A stretch of 64,000 nt of DNA, from the NCBI RefSeq assembly GCF_024166365.1, contig NC_064826.1:58235001-58299000 (forward strand). Direction: 5' to 3'. The notes under the pieces were generated by a model. It saw only the letters and a program-made list of their open reading frames with translations, did not search any database and was not told the DNA's origin. Both the position numbers and the translations under genes were made by a program. This DNA comes from Elephas maximus indicus (lineage: Eukaryota > Chordata > Mammalia > Proboscidea > Elephantidae). Positions 45,874-57,829 of the stretch are shown one piece after another (the stretch's first letter is position 1; every line of letters begins with the position of its first letter).

Positions 45874-46660
45874 TAATGGCAAGGCTGGTTTGAGTGTAGG
45901 TCTTCTCATACCGAATCTCTTGTTTTCTAATATATTTTATGGCCTATTAAATTACACTAGCTCTAATACCATATAACAAAAGCTATACCAGAGCACGGAC
46001 AGAGTGCTTCAGAATCCCAGAGGAGAAGGGATTAATTATGAGCTTCAGAAAAGCACAAACCAATTCTTGTGTTTTGTTTACACTACCTCATATCTTTTCA
46101 TATTAATTTAGTTGTAGATTTGAAAATGATTAAGTTTTGCTAAAGTGACAACTGGAATAAACATCGTAAATTACAAGGAAAAATGTTTAAAAATGAAAAA
46201 ATATAGAAAAATTCAAAGATGAATTATATCAGGGCTAATTTAATCACATCACTCAAAAATAGAGTTGATAGGTTGATAGAGTTGATGGGATAGGTTGCTA
46301 AAAGCTTAGTTTGTGTTTTTGGCAAATTGAAAATTTAATATAAAAAAGAAAGCTGCAAAAAATACCTGGAAAAAAAATAATGAGTAGGAAAAATTTAATT
46401 CTGAGAAAAAATGTTTTCTTCATTGAATTTATATGAAGTGGCAAAAGAGGCTCTTAATCTTGGAAAATTAAAAATGGCAGCAAACTGAGGCATAGAAGTC
46501 CAGTCCATTTTAGGAGTGATCCAGTGTTGTGTAGCAAAAGAAATGCAAAGATTTTACTTATTTCTTAGTTTAATACTTAATTTTTCAGGTTTGACTAAGA
46601 CATTTTCCTTTGTTTGTTTGCTATTTCTGGTTCTAAAATTCCTAGTGTGTTATCTTTGGT

Positions 46661-46761
46661 GGAACGCTGGTGGAGCAGTGGTTAAGAGCTCGGCTTCTAA
46701 CCAAAAGTTTGGCAGTTCAAATCTACCAGCTGCTCCTTGGAAACCCTGTGGAGCAGTTCTA
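46661..46761 (+). mobile_element. AfroSINE, 3'-truncated
   Basis: The head and B box are intact ('gtggttaagagctcggcttc', 'ggcagttcaaatctaccagc'), but the copy stops at 'gagcagttctaga'. It has no 'gagtcggaatcgac' body or A-rich end. Confidence 0.85.
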
Positions 46762-47032
46762 GACACTGAAGCGTGGGTCAATGTTATACTAAGAGGGTCC
46801 ACTAGGTGCCACTATAACATTATGTTTATTTTGGAACCGGCTCTATTTTTCAGTTACTCTATTTTGCAGTAAACTGCTGTTCCAATTATTGATTCAGATT
46901 GTCATTAATATCTCCAGGTGAGATCTAGCCACATGTTTTCCTGAGTTCATAGGGTAAAAAAATTATTTTTACTGTCTTGTCTCAGATTCTCTGGATTTGT
47001 GAACTTTTTGATTTACTGATAGCCTTTTATCA

Positions 47033-47180
47033 AGGAGCAGTAGTTAGAACTCACCAGCCACTCAGTGGCAGAAAGATGTGACAGTCTGCCCCTGCAAAGA
47101 TTTACAGCCTCAGAAGCCTCATGGAGCAGTTCTACTCTATCCTATACGGTCACTATAAGTTGGAATTGACGCCATGGTAA
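47033..47180 (+). mobile_element. AfroSINE, 5'-truncated
   Basis: It starts near the B box ('agttagaactcaccagccac') and ends 'gttggaattgacgccatgg', followed by a T run. Confidence 0.8.
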
Positions 47181-48257
47181 TTTTTTTTTTTTGGTGGCGG
47201 GGGAGGTTAGCCATTTATTGATTCTAAGACACCAACAAGGCAGCTGGAAGGAAACTTTGGGAGCTATCAGGAAAAGCAGGATGGTAATAAGAGAGAAACA
47301 AGGGCTGAAGCAGGGAGCGATGGAACCATGTGTGGAGTCTCCAATGTGAGTGGAAAAATCACTCAGCCTCCTTATTAGTTGAATCCAGTAATATGATAAA
47401 AATCTTAAAAATTATTTTCTCCAGCTATGGGAAGCCTGTTCTCAGCATTTTTTTTTTAAAGGGAAAGTAATCCATAATTATACAGCAGTGATTCTTATAC
47501 TATAACTTGTATAAGAACCATCCGAAAATAGGTCCTAGAGCCTATTTCCCAGAGATTGATTCAGTGGGTCTGGGACAGGGCCTGATAATGTGTATTTCTT
47601 ATGATACTGAGGACCACACCTTGAATCACATTGATGTCCAGAGCCCTCATGTACCCAGCATCTGGCTTCAGTACTATCAGCATCTCACCCCTCATGCCAC
47701 CTGTATTCATCTTGCTCTTTTTTTGTTGGCGTATTTTCAAATCAGTGTTAGACATCACATCATTGAAAATATTAATTGTGATATTTATTGTAATAATAAA
47801 TGTAAATATGAATCAAGATTCAGCATTGAATTCAAGGAAATCAAAAGTTTTGTTGTTAGAAGCTCCTGTTTTTATATTGGTGCCACAGTAACGCTGACTT
47901 TACCAATCTAGAGTCTGCCATGATATAAAAAAAAGTTTGTTAAAAAATCGAAAGGAATTTTTTTTTAGAAAACAAAATATCTCAATGACTTTGGTGTTAA
48001 TTTACTAAACCAATTTTTTTAATATATATTATCCCAGAAGTAGAGGCCAATACTGTTTAGGTTGTTGCTTTACAATGATAATTCTATATCATTTTAATCT
48101 ATTGATTAAAGCAAGATCTTTGTTTTATGGGTAACCATTTTTCTTAAGATGTTTCTGTGGGAAATACTTATCCCATTCAGCTGAAACTGGACTGGATCTT
48201 ACATAATGATCTTACACTGATATTGCAAAGAAAAATGACCTTATTTAGAATCCTAGG

Positions 48258-48543
48258 CATAGCTTCCAGCATCACAGCAACACGCAAGCTCCTTAGAAGC
48301 AAGGATGGCGAGAGTGCATCTACATAATTTGGACATGTTGTCAGGAGAGATCAGTCCTTGGCAGAGTACAGGGTCAGCGGAAAAGAGGAAGACCCTCAAT
48401 GAGGTGGACTGACACAGTGGCTGCAACAATGAGCTCAAGCATGACAACGATTGAAAGGATGGCGCAGGACCAGGCACTCTGACATTCTGTTGTGCATAGG
48501 GTCACTATGAGTCAGAACCGACTTGATGGCACCTAACAACAAC
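48258..48543 (+). mobile_element. RTE LINE 3' end with perfect 11-bp target-site duplication
   Basis: This 5'-truncated insertion starts in the RT C-terminal region ('gctccttagaagcaaggatg', 'tttggacatgttgtcaggag') and ends 'gacttgatggcacctaacaa'. It is flanked by AGAATCCTAGG at 48247-48257 and 48544-48554. Confidence 0.93.
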
Positions 48544-48554
48544 AGAATCCTAGG

Positions 48555-49584
48555 ATTTTTGGAGTTAATTGCAAGTTTATTTCACAAATGAGGAGCCTGA
48601 AATCCTGAAAGGGCATAGAACTTCTTCAGAGCCCCATTTGTAATCTTGGAGAGGTAAAGAGGACTAGAATCTAGCTCCATGGAGTAATTTCTGGTGTTCC
48701 CTGGAGCTTCTGGGCAGAATCTCCCTCAGCTGGAAGTTGGGCTTCTCAGAAGGGGGCACCCTGGCTGAGGCTAGTTGCTCTGAGGGAGCCTGACAAGGCT
48801 GGTATCAGGAATTTGAAAAAAAGCTAAGGGCTAGACCTTGGCTTTTGGACAGTGCTGACAAGAATTAGAAAATTGGAAGGAATGCTTTTCTCCCTTTCTC
48901 TCACCTTTCATTTCCTTGTGTCCCTAGTGACAGAACACAATAGGAAGTAAGCTGGCAAGGTAGTCTGAGAAATACAGTTGCAAAGTCCCAGCCCAGCATC
49001 ACAGAGCAAAGTAGAATGGGCTTGGAACTCCGTGTCAGGAAGTAACCTTCACTACATCTTGTATTTTTTTTTTTTCCTGAAGTGATTTAAATAATTAACA
49101 ACATCATGATATTTTGCCCCTGAATATATCAGTTTACATGTCTAAACCATAAAAACATTTTTTCCTACAGAACCACACGCCATTATCACATATAACAAAA
49201 TTAACATTAATTTCCTAATATTAAAAACATTCAGTTCATATTCACATTAACCCAGTTATTCCTCATGCGTTGCATGTCCCCTTCGTTTTCTGAACAGTTT
49301 AGTCCACAAAACTCTACGTTACTCTAATTTCTTTGCTAACTGCAGAATTGCTTACTTTCATTTAAATCTGCAATTTCAACCTGATCTTTCCTTGGAGTTA
49401 TGGAGAAAATAGTCACTAGTTTATAAACTACTTGAAGAGGGAAGGCCTTCATGCATTTTTGTTTTTGTTTCTGGCCTATGTAAGATGCTCAGAAAATGTT
49501 AAATTCAAATTATGTCCACTAATGTGAGATGGGAGATTCAATTTGTTAGTTGTAAATCAGGTGGTTTTACATTGACAATTTCTT
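48555..49584. other. Intergenic, no recognisable gene
   Basis: A weak MIR-like trace occurs near 48580-48660 ('tttcacaaatgaggagcctg'). Nothing else is recognised. Confidence 0.4.
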
Positions 49585-50410
49585 TTTTTTCTTCACATTT
49601 TTTTTTTTAATTGTACCTTAGATGAAGATTTACAGAACAAACTGGTGTCTCACTAAACAGTTAGTACACATATTATTTTATGACATTGGTTAACAACCCC
49701 ATGACATGTCAACACTCTCCCTTCTCAACCTTGGATTCCCTATTACCGCCTTTCCTGTCCCCTCCTGCCTTCTAGTCCTTGCCCCAGGGCTGCTGTGCCC
49801 CTTTAGTCTCATTTTGTTTTATGGGCCTGTCTAATCTCTGGATGTAGGGTGAACCTCAGGAATGACTTCATTATTGACCTAAGAGGGTGTCTGGGGGCCA
49901 TACTCTTGGGGTTTCTCCAGTCTCTGTCAGGCCAGTAAGTCTGGTCTTTCTTTTTGAGTTAGAATTTTGTTCTACATTTTTCTCCAGCTCTGCCTGGGAT
50001 CTTCTATTGTGATCTCTGTCAGAGCAGTCAGTGGTGGTAGCCAGCACCATCTAGTTGTACTGGATTCATTCTGGTAGAGGTCTTGGTACATGTGGTCCAT
50101 TAGTCCTTTGGACCAATCTTTCCCTTATGTCTTTAGATTTCTTCATTCTTCCTTGCCCCCAAAGGGGTGAGACCAGTGGAGTATCCTAGATGGCCACTCA
50201 CAGACTTTTAAGATCCTAGACACTACTTACAAAGTAGAATGTAGAACATTTTCTATATAAACTATGTTATGCCAATTGAGCTAAATGTTCCCCAAGACTA
50301 TGGTCTCCGCAGTCCTCCACCCAGCAATTTGGTCCCTAAGGGAGTTTGAATGTGTCTATGGAGCTTCCATGACCTTGCTTTGAACAAGTTGTACCAGCTT
50401 CCCCAGTATC
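49585..50410 (-). mobile_element. 5'-truncated L1 insertion with perfect 12-bp target-site duplication
   Basis: It is an L1 3' UTR of about 0.8 kb, minus strand, bounded by TGACAATTTCTT at 49573-49584 and 50411-50422. The poly(A) end appears as a T run at 49600-49610. Confidence 0.92.
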
Positions 50411-50424
50411 TGACAATTTCTTGG

Positions 50425-51270
50425 TATCCCATATAACAAATTGCTCAATACTCGCCAGTCGATTGATACTACATAAATTTAATTTCCTATTTTCAGAGTA
50501 CTTAATACATTAGTGATGTGTAAAGATATTTTAGAAAAAGTATGTGTTTTTAGATCTAGTGTTTTGTACTCATTCCCTCACTTCTCCCATTTCCCCTATC
50601 GTCTCTTACTGGCATTAAACTCCTTCACTGAATGAAATGACATAAATCCAAGGTGTAACATTTTAGTGTCTTCTACCTTTGAAGCCTTTACCTTTGAGGC
50701 ACAAGTTATTTAGGAACCTAGAAAGCAGTTGGACGTGCAATAGCTTATATTAAGTGTAAACATTGATATGACCTTTAGCTTAATTAAAACCACAGGAACA
50801 AAGCTGGAAAAATAAGCCAATTTCTAAGCAGATATTTAGAAAGTCTACCCTGAGATCCCTGGTTGATTAGACACCCTGGACGTGGGATACTTCTATCTTT
50901 TAGAAATTAACACATTTATGTTAGTCATATATACCACTGTCTTCTCCTGCAGACTATCTGTTAAGTCTTCTCCAGAAGCCTGTCTGATAAATTCTGCCTC
51001 TTTTTTAACGGAAAAAATTATTCACTTAAGTAAACATAACAATCAGCATAAATATTGGGCAATTTTTTGGTATTGATCTCATTTCATTTGTACCTTTGCC
51101 TTTGTAAATCAGAGCAATAACTTATTTTATCCTGTATTTTTAAGTAGCTCAACTATTGAACTCTATAAAGACTTCAGAATTATAGTACCTATCTACATTT
51201 ATTCACTTATTCAGCCAACATTTATTAAACATCTACTATGTGTAAAACCCACCACCCATCCATTACTTTG
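50425..51270. other. Intergenic, no recognisable gene
   Basis: Only a MIR-like trace near 51205-51245 ('cagccaacatttattaaaca') is recognised. Confidence 0.4.
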
Positions 51271-51275
51271 TCCTA

Positions 51276-51605
51276 CTGTGGTGGCTTGTGTGTTGCTATG
51301 ATGCTGGCAACTAAGACACCAGTATTTCAAATATCAGCAGGGTCACCCATGGTGGACAAGTTTCAGTGGAGCTTCCAGACTCAGACAAACTAGGAAGAAC
51401 GGTCTAATCTACTTCTGAAAATTAGCCAATGAAAACCTTGTAGATCACAACAGAATACTGTCCTATTCTCTTGCTTTGGGCACGTCCTTAGGAAGGATCA
51501 ATAGCTGGAGGAGGACAATCATGTTTGGTGAAGTAGAGGGCCAGCAAGGGTGAGTGAGATGGATTGGTACACTAGCCTGTAATGATGGACTCCAACATGC
51601 TGGCA
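51276..51605 (+). mobile_element. Internally deleted RTE copy (5' end joined to 3' end)
   Basis: It begins with the RTE 5' sequence 'tactgtggtggcttgtgtgt', 'cagcagggtcacccatggtg', 'gaagaacggtctaatctact'. Near 51480 it passes into the RTE 3' region 'ggacaatcatgtttggtgaa', 'gtagagggccagcaagggtg', 'gtaatgatggactccaacat'. About 3 kb of coding sequence is missing between. Confidence 0.75.
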
Positions 51606-51784
51606 GGATATCTTACATTTCCTCGGGCCTTCTTTTATTTCTTTCAATGTAGTTTTGTAGTTTCCATGTACAATCTTGTTCTTCATTTATTAAAAATTTC
51701 CTCCTAAGTGTTTTATCCTTTCTGATTCTATTATAAATGGAATTGTTTTCTTAATTTTATTTTCATATTTTTCAGTGATGTAAA

Positions 51785-52400
51785 AATGGCTTGGAGGCAA
51801 TGTCTGACCTCTTCCAAATCCACAAGGGGAAAGGAGAATCAAAATCAACAGCATAAGGCTGACTCTCATGAGGCGGAGGCCAGACAAGCCTCCTCTCTCT
51901 GCCCTCTTTACGAATTCTGACACCAACCACCCCTCACACAGCGCTCACTACTTCTCTGTTGGGTTGATAATTCATTGCAGTGGCTGCACAGAACTCAAAG
52001 ACCATACTCACAATTATGGGGCTATTATAAGGGAAGTAACAGTTACTATTCAGGCTTAGGAACACTCAGAATACAGTTCTTCCATCAGGATAGCATCTTC
52101 CCAGCTGTACTCACAGGCATACCTCTCCCTGGCCCTCAGTTTCTGCCCAAAGACACTCAGCTTTCTCTCTCTGTGGGCTGGGAAGCCCACCATTCCATCT
52201 CCAGCTGCTGGGTCTCTGCTGCAGGGTCTCTCCTTCCTTGGTGGTGGGCTCCTCCTCTCTGCTCTGGAATTGGCTCTTTTTTAAGGCAAAACTGACCAAT
52301 CCCTTTCATAGGCCACAATTACCCTATTACACAATCCTGCCCAGTCACCTGGGTGGAAGTTACAAGACCATGGCTAGAAAGGCCACACAAAAGTAATCAA
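51785..52400. repeat. Unclassified interspersed repeat, possibly a solitary LTR
   Basis: The block interrupts the L1. The run 'gttgataattcattgcagtg', 'gctgcacagaactcaaagac', 'cacaattatggggctattat' resembles mammalian ERVL-type LTR sequence. No internal retroviral genes are seen and the ends are not resolved. Confidence 0.4.
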
Positions 52401-52794
52401 TCGTACCACAATTGACAATGTATGAAATTGATTTTCATGTATTGATCTTGTATCCTGAAACCTTGGTGAGCTCATTTATTAGTTCTTTCTCTATTTATTT
52501 GGTGAATTCCTTAGGATTTCTATATACAAGATCATGTTACTTACAAATAGAGATAGCTTTATTTCTTCCATTCCAGTCTGAATGCCTTTTATTTCTTTTT
52601 GTTGCTTCACTGCCCTGGCTAGAAGTTCCGGGACAATGTTGAATGAAAGTGGTGACAGTGGGCATCCTTGTTTTGTTCCTGATGTTAGGAAAGAAACATT
52701 TTGTTAGTTATGAGGTTTTCATAAGTAACTTTTGTCAGGTAGAAGAAGTTCCCTTCTGTCTTAGGCTGGGTTCTCTAAAGACGTAAAACCATAA

Positions 52795-52820
52795 ATATAT
52801 ATATATATATATATGTATAT
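52795..52820 (+). repeat. (TA)n microsatellite
   Basis: 'tatatatata' run with one G interruption, directly before the A-rich tail of a reverse AfroSINE. Confidence 0.9.
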
Positions 52821-52821
52821 A

Positions 52822-52955
52822 CCAAAAAAAAAAAAAAAAAAAAAAAACCCACCACTGTAGAGTTGATTCTGACTCATAGTGACTATATAGGACAAAGTAG
52901 AGCTGCCCCATAGGGTTTCCAAGGAGCAGCTGGTGGATTTGAACTGCTGACCTTT
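52822..52955 (-). mobile_element. AfroSINE, head truncated
   Basis: It has a long A run, the body 'gtagagttgattctgactca' and 'gatttgaactgctgaccttt'. The A-box head is missing. Confidence 0.88.
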
Positions 52956-54221
52956 AAGGAAATGGCTCATACAGTTGTAGAGGCTAGAATGTCCCAAGTC
53001 CGTGGGTCAGGCTGAGGGCTTCTCTTAATTCACTTAGCCACAGGGGCTGGTGAACCCAAGATTGGCAAGTCAAACAGCAGGGCTCACAGGCTGCAAAGAC
53101 CGATGAATCCCAAGATTGTTAGGTAAGACAGCAGCTTAGCTACTAGCTCAAGTACCAAGAACTGGAGGTCAGATTAACAGAAGCCAGCTGCAGGGTCCAG
53201 TGCCAGCAAATGCCCATGAGCCTTGCCAGAAAGTTCACCTATATTGGATGCAGGCCACACCCCCCAGGAGACTCCCTTTCAAATGATTGCCTACGCACAG
53301 CAGATTCCATCATGGAGGTGATCACACTATATCAAATCTCATCATGGAAGTGATCACATTATTACAAAACTGCTAAACTACATTATAACTGGCAAACCAC
53401 TGAGAACCATGGCCCAGCCAAGTTGACACACAACCTTAATGATCACACCTATTCATAGTTTGTTGAGCATTTTCATGGAAATGTGTTGTATTTTGTCAAA
53501 TGCGTTTTCTGTCTCTTGATATAATCACGTGATTTTTTGTCCTTTATTCTATTAATATGATGTATTACCCTGATTTTCATATATTGAACCACCCTTGCAT
53601 TTGTGAGATAAATTCTACTTGGTGTGTAATCCTTTTTATGGGTTGATGGATTCAATTTGCAGCTATTTTGTTGAGGATGTTTGCATTTATATTCATAAGA
53701 GATATTGTTCCACAGTCTTTTCTTATAATGTCTTTGTCTCGTTTTAGTTTCAAGGTAATACAAGCCTCATAGAATGAATTGAAAAGTATTCCGTCTTCTT
53801 CTGTTTTTTATTTTTTGGAAGAGTTTGTGAAAGGTTGTTGTTTATTCTTGAAACACTTGGTAGGATTCACCAATGAAGCCATCCGAACCTGGAGTTTTCT
53901 TTTGGGAAATGTCTTGATTACTAATTCAATCTCTGCACTTGTAATAGGTCTATTCAGAGTTTCTATTTCTTCTTGAGTCAGTTTCAGTAGTTTGTCTCTT
54001 TCTAGAAATTTGTCCCATTTCATCTAGGTTATCGAATTTGTAGGAAGGATATATTTTTGACCTGAAGTTTTCTGAGAGTTCTAAGGGGAGAATTATGACT
54101 GGAATCTACATATTCACTGCTTTGACCAATGACATTTCTCTCCCAATTTTCTAATTAAGATTTTGAAAGAATATAAAATGAACACTTGAATTTTTTTGGC
54201 AGAAATTTTTTTTGTCATATT

Positions 54222-54335
54222 TTCTTCCTCCCTCCCTCTCCCTCCTTTCCTGTCTTTCTCTCGTCCTTCGCCTGCCTGCCTGCCTGCCCATCTTTATGTC
54301 TGTGTCTATGCCTATGCCTATATCTATTTGCCCCA
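54222..54335 (+). repeat. Pyrimidine-rich simple sequence (CCCT/CTGC/CTATGC-type)
   Basis: Successive short motifs 'cctccctccct', 'cctgcctgcctgcctgc' and 'ctatgcctatgcctat' make three adjoining microsatellites. Confidence 0.85.
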
Positions 54336-55040
54336 AATCTTCCTGGCTCAGTAGCTCATCTTTACTTTGCCATGCTAGTTCTCTTCTTGATGACATTCTC
54401 TCATGTCTTTCTTCTTCACTCTGTTCAGATTCTGCAATGGATATTTCCAATACCAATTTAGATTTTTTCTGCTTTCTCAGTATTGTTTATTGTACTTTGG
54501 AAATAAACCCTATTGATTGACGTACCTGGTTGACTAGCCCCTCTAACTCTCAAATGCAACCCCTACCATTCCTGATTCACCTCATGGTGGGTTTAGACAC
54601 TGACCCCCCCACCAAAAAAAATACTTGCCATATTAGGTGTGCAAAGTTTGTTTTTTTCACGAATATACTTCACTGTATCTCTGCCTTGCAACCTTGATCA
54701 CTAAAAGACTGGTTTACAGAATATTGTTATAATTCCCACTCATCAACTCCTTCCCTCTGTAGGACCACTGTAACTAATCCCATTATTCTGCATCCTGCAT
54801 CTGCATCTGCATTCTCTGCTTGACCCTATCTCCCACCTCTCCACCCAACCCCTCCACTATGCCTTCAGGCACTTTCATCTATTCCCTCTTCCATCTAATT
54901 TGTTCTCTGAATCTTCCTTTGACCTTTTTGCTTACTGAAATTTGATACTGCTTTCCTTGCAGTCCTTTCTAGTGGAAAGGCTGCTTTTGGTCAAATACTC
55001 TCTCTCTCTCTCTGTTATCTATATATGCTAATAAGCCTGG

Positions 55041-55193
55041 AAACCCTGGTGGCATAGTGGTTAAGTGCTGTGGCTGCTAACCAAAAGGTTGGCAGTTCAG
55101 ATCCACCAGGCACTCCTTGGAAACCCTGTGAGGCAGTTCTACTCTGTCCTGTAGGGTCACTATGAGTCCAAATTGACTTGGTGGCAATGTGTG
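55041..55193 (+). mobile_element. AfroSINE with 12-bp target-site duplication (one mismatch)
   Basis: It runs from 'aaaccctggtggcatagtgg' to 'gacttggtggcaatgtgtg'. It is flanked by TAATAAGCCTGG (55029-55040) and TAATGAGCCTGG (55194-55205). Confidence 0.93.
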
Positions 55194-55239
55194 TAATGAG
55201 CCTGGAGGTAGGATAGGTGTCCACCTCAGTCAGCATTAT

Positions 55240-56202
55240 TACTTCTAGACCATTATGTCTTCATCCATCCTAACACCTTTAGGCTTTGTCATCAGACTGT
55301 ACCATCTGCTACCCTTCCTTTTTTCAGTCGTCTACATACCCACCTCCAGGTATTGCCCCAATTTTCTTCTCTTCTCTATTGTAAGTTTCCTCAATTTTGT
55401 TCATATTCACTGTCACACTTCCTCTTTTCTCATTCTATCTTGAACCCACTGCAATCAAGCTTTCATCCCCAAATTCCACTGAAATAGATTTTATTAGGGT
55501 TGCCAATGACCTTCATGTTGCTAAATCCAATGGTCAATTTTTAACTTGCATCTTATTGAGCATATGAGAAGACTTTAACACAGTAATTACTCTCTCCTCC
55601 TTGACACACTTTCTTCACATGATCTCTAGGCCTCCACTGTCTCCTGGTTTTCCTCCTACTTCATGGGCGCCCCTTCTCAGTCTCTTTTGTTCTTATCTTC
55701 CCTGCCTCTAAGGTTGGAATGCCCCATGTCTCAGTCTTCAGACTTGATTTCTTCTCTATCTATACTTGTGTTTCAGGTGATTCATTCAATTCCACAGCTT
55801 TAAATATAGACCTGCATGCTGAATACTCCCAAATTTATATCTCCTGCTTGGTTCCCAGACATGTATATCCAACTGCACCCTTGACATTTTCCCTTAGATA
55901 TCTAGTAGGCATCTCACAATGTGTCCAAGATGAAATTTCCTCCCCTGAAACCTGTTCCTCCTAAACCCAACTATGTCTCATCATATCCACTGCTACCATC
56001 ACAATCCAAACCATCATAATTTATTTCCTGGATTATTGTCTTCTGTCTCCCTTGTCTTACCCTTGTCCATATACAGTCAATTCCACATCCAGCAAAGTGA
56101 GTGATACTTTTGAAACATGTCACTCTTCTACTCAAAACATTACGGTGACTCCCCTTTCACAAATACTAAAAAGCCAAAGTCCTTGCCTACTGATGAAAGC
56201 TG
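55240..56202 (+). repeat. L2 LINE reverse-transcriptase region
   Basis: 'gggttgccaatgaccttcat', 'ctcctggttttcctcctact' and 'ctcccaaatttatatctcct' match the L2 RT region in order (the 'adDSQIYIS' block). It is broken by many stops. The L2 may begin further left, near 54.75 kb, before the AfroSINE. Confidence 0.75.
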
Positions 56203-56214
56203 CTGAATCATTTC

Positions 56215-56389
56215 ATTACCAAAAAAACCCCTCTAAATCCATTGCCTTCGAGTCAATTCCAACTCATAGTGACCCAATAGGACAGAACAGAACTGCCCCA
56301 TAAGGTTTCCAAGGAGCAGTTGACAGATTCAAACTGCTGGCCTTTTGGTTAGCAGCTGAGCTCTTAACCACTGCACCTCTAGGGCTCCA
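56215..56389 (-). mobile_element. AfroSINE with perfect 12-bp target-site duplication
   Basis: It has the body 'ttcgagtcaattccaactca' and the head 'aaccactgcacctctagggc'. It is flanked by CTGAATCATTTC at 56203-56214 and 56390-56401. It inserted at the end of the L2 copy. Confidence 0.95.
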
Positions 56390-56924
56390 CTGAATCATTT
56401 CGTTAGAGGGTACAAAACAGTCATTTTCTAATTTTCTCTTTTCACTTCTATCAACTGAATTTTTTTTTGTAGAGAAAAACTTTCTAAAGTCAACTAAGAC
56501 TATTTATTACCCTGTAGTATACAGAAGGCAACATAAATGCTTAATTCTTTCATTTTTACTATCAAATTTTCAAAGTAAGGAAAATGGTGACCAGTTAGAA
56601 TTTTTTTTTTTTTAAGTGACGGAATGAACTTGTGGGTTATAATCAATTAATTATAGTCACTATTTTTTATTATTCTCCTACTTGGTCAACGGGATTCCTC
56701 TCTCATATTTGCTGCTATGTTCTGTCATGATCCTGTTTGATTGCCTCTTTGCTTTCAAGGACTCATTACGTATTTCCTGCCCCAAATTTGGAATCAGTGT
56801 TCTGCCATGGAGTCCTGTTTCCTTTAGTGGGGGATGCTATTTCAGAGACCAAAATGTGGGCACTAGGGCACTCTTATTTTTGAGTGATCACTGTACTTAA
56901 GATTTTTGCAGTTATAGAGTTGTC

Positions 56925-57325
56925 TTAGTTACCTAGTGCTGCCATGATAGAAATATCACAAGTAGGTGGTGTTAAAAAACAGAAATTTTGTATTCTCACA
57001 GTTTAGGAGGCTAGAAGTCTAAATTGAGGGCCCTGGACCTAAGGAAAGTCTTTCTCTCTCTGTTGGCTCTTGGGAAAGGTCCATGTCTCTTCTGCTTCTG
57101 CATGTGACCTGGCATCTCTCTTCCCTCAACTGTGCTTGCTTGTTTCAATTGCTCTTTTTTATCTCAAAAGAGATTGACTAAAGACATACCCTACACTAAT
57201 TGTCTCATTTATGTCTAATTAACATAACAAAGAAAACCATTCCCACATGGGACTATAACATCTATTGGGGTTAGGGTTTGCAGCACATGTTTTTGGGGAA
57301 CACAATTCAATCCAAAACAAGAGCT
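56925..57325. repeat. Old mammalian interspersed repeat, class not assigned
   Basis: It starts 'gttgtcttagttacctagtg', contains 'ctcacagtttaggaggctag' and 'gcatctctcttccctcaact', and ends 'cacaattcaatccaaaacaa'. This block is common in mammalian genomes. Confidence 0.6.
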
Positions 57326-57829
57326 AAAGAATACTTATTTTTGAAAAGAAACACAAAATCATGAAATAACACTCATATTTCTGATTCAAATTTAACACCA
57401 TGAGCTTTCACTTAAATTCTTTAAATTTTCACTTGATACTTTTTCATTATTTGCTAAATCTCCATGCATAAATGTGTGGGTATATAAATTACTTTCAGAT
57501 TAATAATATTAATATTACTACTAACAGCTACTGAATTAAGTTTAAGATTTATTTGAAGCTCTGTATTTGTGACTCATGCCACTTAGGGCGTACAGTCAAA
57601 ATACTGTGTTCTAAAGTCACTTGAAATTAATTTATTATTTGTGTTGCAATGTCATAAATTTGATCTATTGTTAAGTTTGGTTGTTTTTGTTTTCAGTTTG
57701 GGGGGCAATGACTCTATCATTTTTGATTTAATATAATTTAAAAAATGTGTAAAATATCCCTGTATTTACCCCTGCCTCTCTCCTCCTCCATCTTCCCTCA
57801 TCTCACTTCCCCTCCTTCCCCCAAGGACT

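Larger units (their letters stand above)
52761..53451. repeat. Unclassified mammalian interspersed repeat
   Basis: It starts 'ttaggctgggttctctaaag', continues 'aaggaaatggctcatacagt', and ends 'ggcccagccaagttgacaca'. It lies in the L1 and is itself hit by an AfroSINE. Two imperfect copies of 'catcatggaagtgatcac' sit at about 53308-53360. Confidence 0.5.
51615..54045 (-). mobile_element. Old L1 ORF2 region, split by two later insertions
   Basis: L1 sequence occupies about 51615-51784, 52401-52760 and 53452-54045 on the minus strand and is collinear with L1 ORF2. Typical pieces are 'gtatcctgaaaccttggtga', 'ggcatccttgttttgttcct' and 'gttgatggattcaatttgca'. The blocks between are younger repeats. 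Confidence 0.8.

Noticed and set aside
45401-45880. tRNA genes suggested by A- and B-box motifs
   Set aside because: The boxes belong to AfroSINE heads. No cloverleaf or intact anticodon arm can be drawn.
51785-52400. Endogenous retrovirus with genes
   Set aside because: Only an LTR-like block is visible. No gag, pol or env coding sequence or second LTR is recognised.
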